From Bagarius yarrelli (lineage: Eukaryota > Chordata > Actinopteri > Siluriformes > Sisoridae), in assembly GCA_005784505.1 (NCBI GenBank), contig VCAZ01000001.1, forward strand, positions 12,819,597-12,883,596: a DNA stretch of 64,000 bases, in the 5' to 3' direction. The number at the start of each line of letters is the position of its first letter. Positions within the stretch are counted from its first letter, which is position 1. Below are positions 59,871-64,000 of the stretch, in pieces. Below the pieces are notes generated by a model, which saw only the letters and a program-made list of their open reading frames with translations, did no database searches and was not told where the DNA came from. The translations under genes were made by a program, and so were the position numbers.

Positions 59871-61639
59871 GCTTTAGCTTGTGCATTACATATAGTATAA
59901 ACAGAACTCACCAAACCCATTAAAAAGCCCTTTTATGTATCCTTTGACTCCTAGCCGGTGGATGAAAATAGAGCGTGGCAGATGGCAGAGCCACAGCACT
60001 GTTTCAGCATGAGAGCCCAGGCAGCACCCACGCAATACCCACTGTGCCATGAGAGAGGCAGGATTTGCAATTCGTCAAGCAGAAGCATAAAAATCATAGT
60101 GAAAAATGCACTTAACCTTTTCTTGAAACTAACTCTTTTTAAACAGCAACGCTGCCTGAGCTGACACTATAAAGAATGTACATTTTATAGGTAATAAATA
60201 TGCTGTACAAGTTGAACATACACCTGCTTTCTAGCTGCGGCACAAAAAAAAAACCCTTTTATGATGTGTCCAGGATTCTCCAGATTATAGTCCTTTCCTC
60301 AGTGGAAATTAGGAGTTTTTGGACATATAGCAATAATCTGAATAATTATAGAGGTCAATGCAAATTGTGGTGTGTGTGTGTGTGTGTGTGTGTGTCTGAA
60401 TAAAACAGAGAGAGAGAGAAAGAAAGAAAGAGAGAGACAGATGTTTACGTTTTCATCAGTGGCATTGACCAGCTAATTAGTACAGGTTAATTAGTAAAAT
60501 ATTTGGATTACGGCTCCTTCTTTAGACTATTTATTATTTTTCAGGACATGTCATGTATCCCATCGGCATATTAAAAACAAACTATAACAAGGATTTTAGA
60601 TGTGTGATTTCGGTGTGATTTCTTCTCCACAAGGTGACCCTTTAATTACTGAGCGACTGAAACAATGCAGACTTGGTCACAGATATGTTGCTTTGTGTAC
60701 TTGAGTCAGCAACAAAAGTATTCGATACCTTTTTACGTTCTTGAAGCATTATTGAATCAATTTTCTCTATTGAGAAAGATTGCTGCAGTGTAGCCAGCTG
60801 TTCGTTAGTACTATAACAGATGCTGTCATGGTTAAACAAAAGCCCTGTAGCCTGTTCATCACACATTCTTACTAAACTCTACAGCAAAATGATATAACTG
60901 AACATCACGGTAGGAAAGAGCCCAGCTTTCAGAATACATAGCTATAATATACCTTTATTATAGGATACATGGGATTTACAGACAGATCCTAGAGCTTTTT
61001 AGAAGTGTAACGTGAGTCTGCCACAGGCACTTTAAGAGTCATAAGTCAAAGGGAAAAAAACTGTGCTGTGCTCCATTGGCTTGTGCAATGATTCCAGGCC
61101 TGCGCTTAATAGTATTCATGCCTGAAATAACCTGCCGCTGAGTGTGTCTGATGTGTTTTCTCAGCTCGATTCCCTACTGCCATGCCAGCCTTGTCTGTGT
61201 CAGTTCTCCATCTGGTGTCAAGCCTTACATCCAATCCTGAATCCTCTCAAAGTTAACACCTATCTGGAGCTACGATCACAACTCTTCCACTTAGAAAATA
61301 TGTCTGGTAAAAAGTGAAGCACTGTGTTTGACAAAAAATTATCAAGTCTGAACCACTCTGTATGTATGTGATCTACTGAACCGAATTGATCTACATAAAA
61401 CTAAATCACAAATTAAGGCATATACACCAGTGACAGCTATGCATTTAGTACCTGGACATTAAGTGGGGACTAGTACACCTCTTAATACCAACACCATCAC
61501 GTGCATGGAAACCATTTTTATTAAAGCAAGAAACCCTGTTAAGACTCCAAACCTCTACATTACAACCACAACTGTACCACATACATCATCTGGTCAGAAT
61601 CAATATTTATCTTAATATTAATATAACATGACAAAAACA
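59871..61639. other. intergenic, no recognised gene
   Basis: A GT microsatellite lies at 60369-60395 and a GA-rich tract at 60407-60440. Bases 61070-61290 are more complex and might be conserved noncoding DNA. No exon was recognised. Confidence 0.4.
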
Positions 61640-62148
61640 TAAAAAAATATAACTAAGATATATAATGCATTTAAATGCCGTAAGCCAGCGTTAACGGTCG
61701 TCGGCACTGGTTTGGAAGTGGAAAACAAACCTTTTCCCGGGCTGAGACTGACTTTGGGGTTGGTCGAACTCTCTTCACAATGTCTAACTTTCCACCTTAA
61801 AAACATATTTTTTAAGAATTTTCCTAGACCAAGTCAGTTTGTCCTCCTCTGTCAGTTATTGTGGGCGTAAAAATTCTAATTCAACTGTACAGACGTGTTT
61901 TGCTAGTTTGTGCTAAACTGTAAGCGTTTATTCTGATCAACCAATCAGAGGACGGAAAATGCTGATGTCATTGTGCGGCAGCTAGTGGGCCTCGGAAGGC
62001 GAGTTTCAGCAGTGCAGCAAGAGAAACGCTACGAAATGAAGAGAATAAACTGTTAATTAATACAACTTAACTGAACAAATTTAGGTTGTAAATGTAGGTC
62101 AGCTTGTTGTAAATGTTTAGGCCAGCGGAGAAGGCCTTGCTGGCCTCA
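61640..62148. mobile_element. possible hAT-type transposon remnant
   Basis: A CCAAT-containing promoter-like stretch (CAACCAATCAGAGGACGG at 61939-61956) and the end phrase 'taggccagcggagaaggcc' (62119-62137) resemble 5' and terminal parts of fish hAT elements. No transposase was recognised. It ends where the Tc1-like element begins. Confidence 0.3.
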
Positions 62149-62149
62149 T

Positions 62150-63080
62150 GATATACACTTACCAAGCACTTTAATCGGAACACTGTACTAATACTAGCCT
62201 TAATTCTTTATAGTGTGCATTCCACATGTTAAAAAAAGTCCTTTGAGATTCTGGTAAAATCCTGCAGATTTTTCTTGCCAATTTTTAAATCTTCCTTCTA
62301 TTTCACTTCTACAGGATTAAGATCATGTTTATGAAATTACTTTGAGACGACTTTTCCCTTGTGATTCTCATGCTACTGTATAAGTAACCAATATAAGATA
62401 GTAAATTGTGATATTTATATTATAAGAGGATGCACATGAGCGGCAACAGTACTTAAATAGTCTGTAGCATTGAATGATGACTGATTGGTATTAACAGACC
62501 AAATTGGAGCCAAGAAAACGCCGTTACACCACCTCCACCAGCCTGCAATGTAGACACAAAGCAGGTTGCGTCCAAGGATTCATGATTTTGGCTCCAGATT
62601 CTGACCCCACCATCTGTGCGTCTTAGCAGTTGGGATAATTTTTTTTCCAGATTTCCACTGTATACTTTTACTGAATCTAAGATTTACTAAAGCCAGCAGA
62701 AATGAAACTTGCTGTTGTAGGTCACCCGCCTCAAAGTTGGATCAAACATGCCACAAATTTTTTCTGTTAACCATAATTGCATAGAAAGGATATGGACTTC
62801 TCTCATCAACAGGGAGTACCATGCTAAATTGTAAATTGTTCCAAAAATTATAAGTTATGAACATAATCTTAACAAGCCTGCCTGGCAGCAATAATCATGC
62901 CACAGTGAAAATGACTGAGATCAAATTTTCCCTCCTTCTTATGGTTAATCTGAGTAGTATCCGTATGCTAATGCTAGCCATATCCGCATGAGTTTATGCA
63001 TTGCACTGCTGCCACCGAATTGGCTGATTAGATAATTTCATGACTGAGTGTAAGGTGTACATGTGCTCGGTGGGTGTATG
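62150..63080 (-). mobile_element. degraded Tc1-like transposon with both ends
   Basis: The left end 'tatacacttaccaagcacttta' and right end 'tgtgctcggtgggtgta' form imperfect terminal inverted repeats of a common fish Tc1-like family. Inside, in order from the right on the minus strand, are the 5' leader ('ggcagcagtgcaatgcataaa' near 63000), the start region ('tttgatctcagtcattttcac' near 62915), and the transposase mid-part ('aggctggtggaggtggtgtaac' near 62530). Internal deletions shorten it to about 930 bp. Confidence 0.75.
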
Positions 63081-64000
63081 TCACACCTGCTGGAAGAGAA
63101 GTAAAAAAAATCTTCTGGATTTGCTTAAAATTCATTTTTGCACAACCAGCTAGAAGAAATAAAATGTTTTCGTTGTCTAATATCTATTATAACTTTGGTC
63201 ATGTTTTGTAACTTTAAGTCATATAAACAGTAGGGGGTGCTCACACAATACTGTGCCCTCTGCATACTAGAGGCTGTGAGTACACTGTTGCTGGAGTTTT
63301 CACAGGAGTCGAATTTCCTAGTATCAAGGTCATGGTGTGATTGGGTAGCACCAGCCAAACAAGGCTGATTCAGCATATTTTAAAATAGAGAATGGTTGAA
63401 TCGAAATGCTTTAAATCTGCTGTAAAAGATGTGCTGTCATGCTGTTACGTTATATATACATATATGTATAAAGATAACATATGTTGCTGTTCCCTAAAGA
63501 GAACCTCCTTCCGTCTCTTTATCAGTCCATCCCTCTGGCCAGCTTGTTTCCAGCTGCTTCAGCACAATGAGCCTGACTCAGGGCTGTCAGTCTCTTTTCT
63601 CCCATAAGTCTTTGGGGCAGTATCCGCTGTCCTCCAAGACAGCTGAATTTGCATAACCATAAATCACTACTACCGACCATAGTAACACTGTGCACAACCA
63701 GTCTCCAGAACACTGTCAGTTCAGATAAATGCCCACAGGCACACTGTTCTTGCAGTAAAGCAGAGTTTTCTAAAGGTGCTAAAATTCTCAGGCTGCAAAT
63801 TATACACTTGACCAGAGGTGGTAGAGGTGGTGGTGGGTTGTGATGATGTGGGATAAAAATTATATTTGCAGATATTTTTCCTACATATAGCCACCAGTTT
63901 GGGTTTTTAAATAAAGTGCAGGCAAAACCTTATTTCAATAGTATGTAAATAAGAATAATCAAAAAAATATGATTATTATTATTATTGTTATTGTTGCTGT
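63081..64000. other. no recognised gene
   Basis: A CTCF-like word CAGTAGGGGGTGCTC lies at 63228-63242. Bases 63490-63790 are less AT-rich, but the overlapping frames on both strands have no domain. Confidence 0.4.

Overview
The window is AT-rich vertebrate DNA with the repeat content of a teleost: Tc1/mariner, RTE, L2-like, DIRS-like and tRNA-derived SINE remnants, plus long di- and tetranucleotide arrays. Several repeat families look typical of ostariophysan fish (catfish and relatives), but the species cannot be named from the sequence alone. It carries no prokaryotic operons, CRISPR array or phage genes. Most of it is intron or intergenic DNA, and the many short open frames are mostly chance frames or transposon remains.

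Left end (1-17.5 kb, minus strand): one protein-coding gene, the fish orthologue of SHISAL1 (KIAA1644). Three coding exons can be assembled with matching phases: signal-peptide exon 3453-3387, Cys-rich ectodomain exon 2274-2061, and membrane/cytoplasmic exon 689-356. They encode a 204-residue type I membrane protein. A possible 5' noncoding exon ends at a good donor at 17272. The roughly 13.8 kb between it and the ATG exon holds a solo-LTR-like block, an RTE copy, a hAT-type MITE, a DIRS-like remnant, a Tc1-like remnant and a conserved-looking noncoding stretch.

Middle (17.5-48 kb): no gene was recognised. It holds a Tc1-like element with nested insertions (20.47-21.87 kb), L2/Rex1-like LINE 3' ends, a large near-perfect inverted repeat (arms 679 and 687 bp, spacer 385 bp, 28.4-30.2 kb), a 679-bp-period direct duplication (33.3-34.4 kb), an RTE copy with two SINEs nested in it (36.6-38.7 kb), and an old local triplication (39.7-42.4 kb).

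Right-middle (48.4-53.8 kb): two U4 spliceosomal snRNA genes on the minus strand, 4.6 kb apart. Both have PSE-like and STAF/ZNF143-like promoter elements at the expected distances. The RNA bodies are identical except for five positions near the 3' end, where a base-pair change in the terminal stem is compensated. Upstream of each gene lie a CRE, an ETS-like site and a CTCF-like site in the same order and at similar distances.

Right end (54-64 kb): intergenic DNA with a 41-bp minisatellite, SINE copies, a SINE-seeded GGAT/AGAT microsatellite, and a Tc1-like element at 62.15-63.08 kb. I found no undescribed multi-gene system. The observations most worth a second look are the covarying U4 pair, its shared non-canonical residues, and the large inverted repeat. 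All family names come from recognising motifs by eye; no search or alignment program was run.
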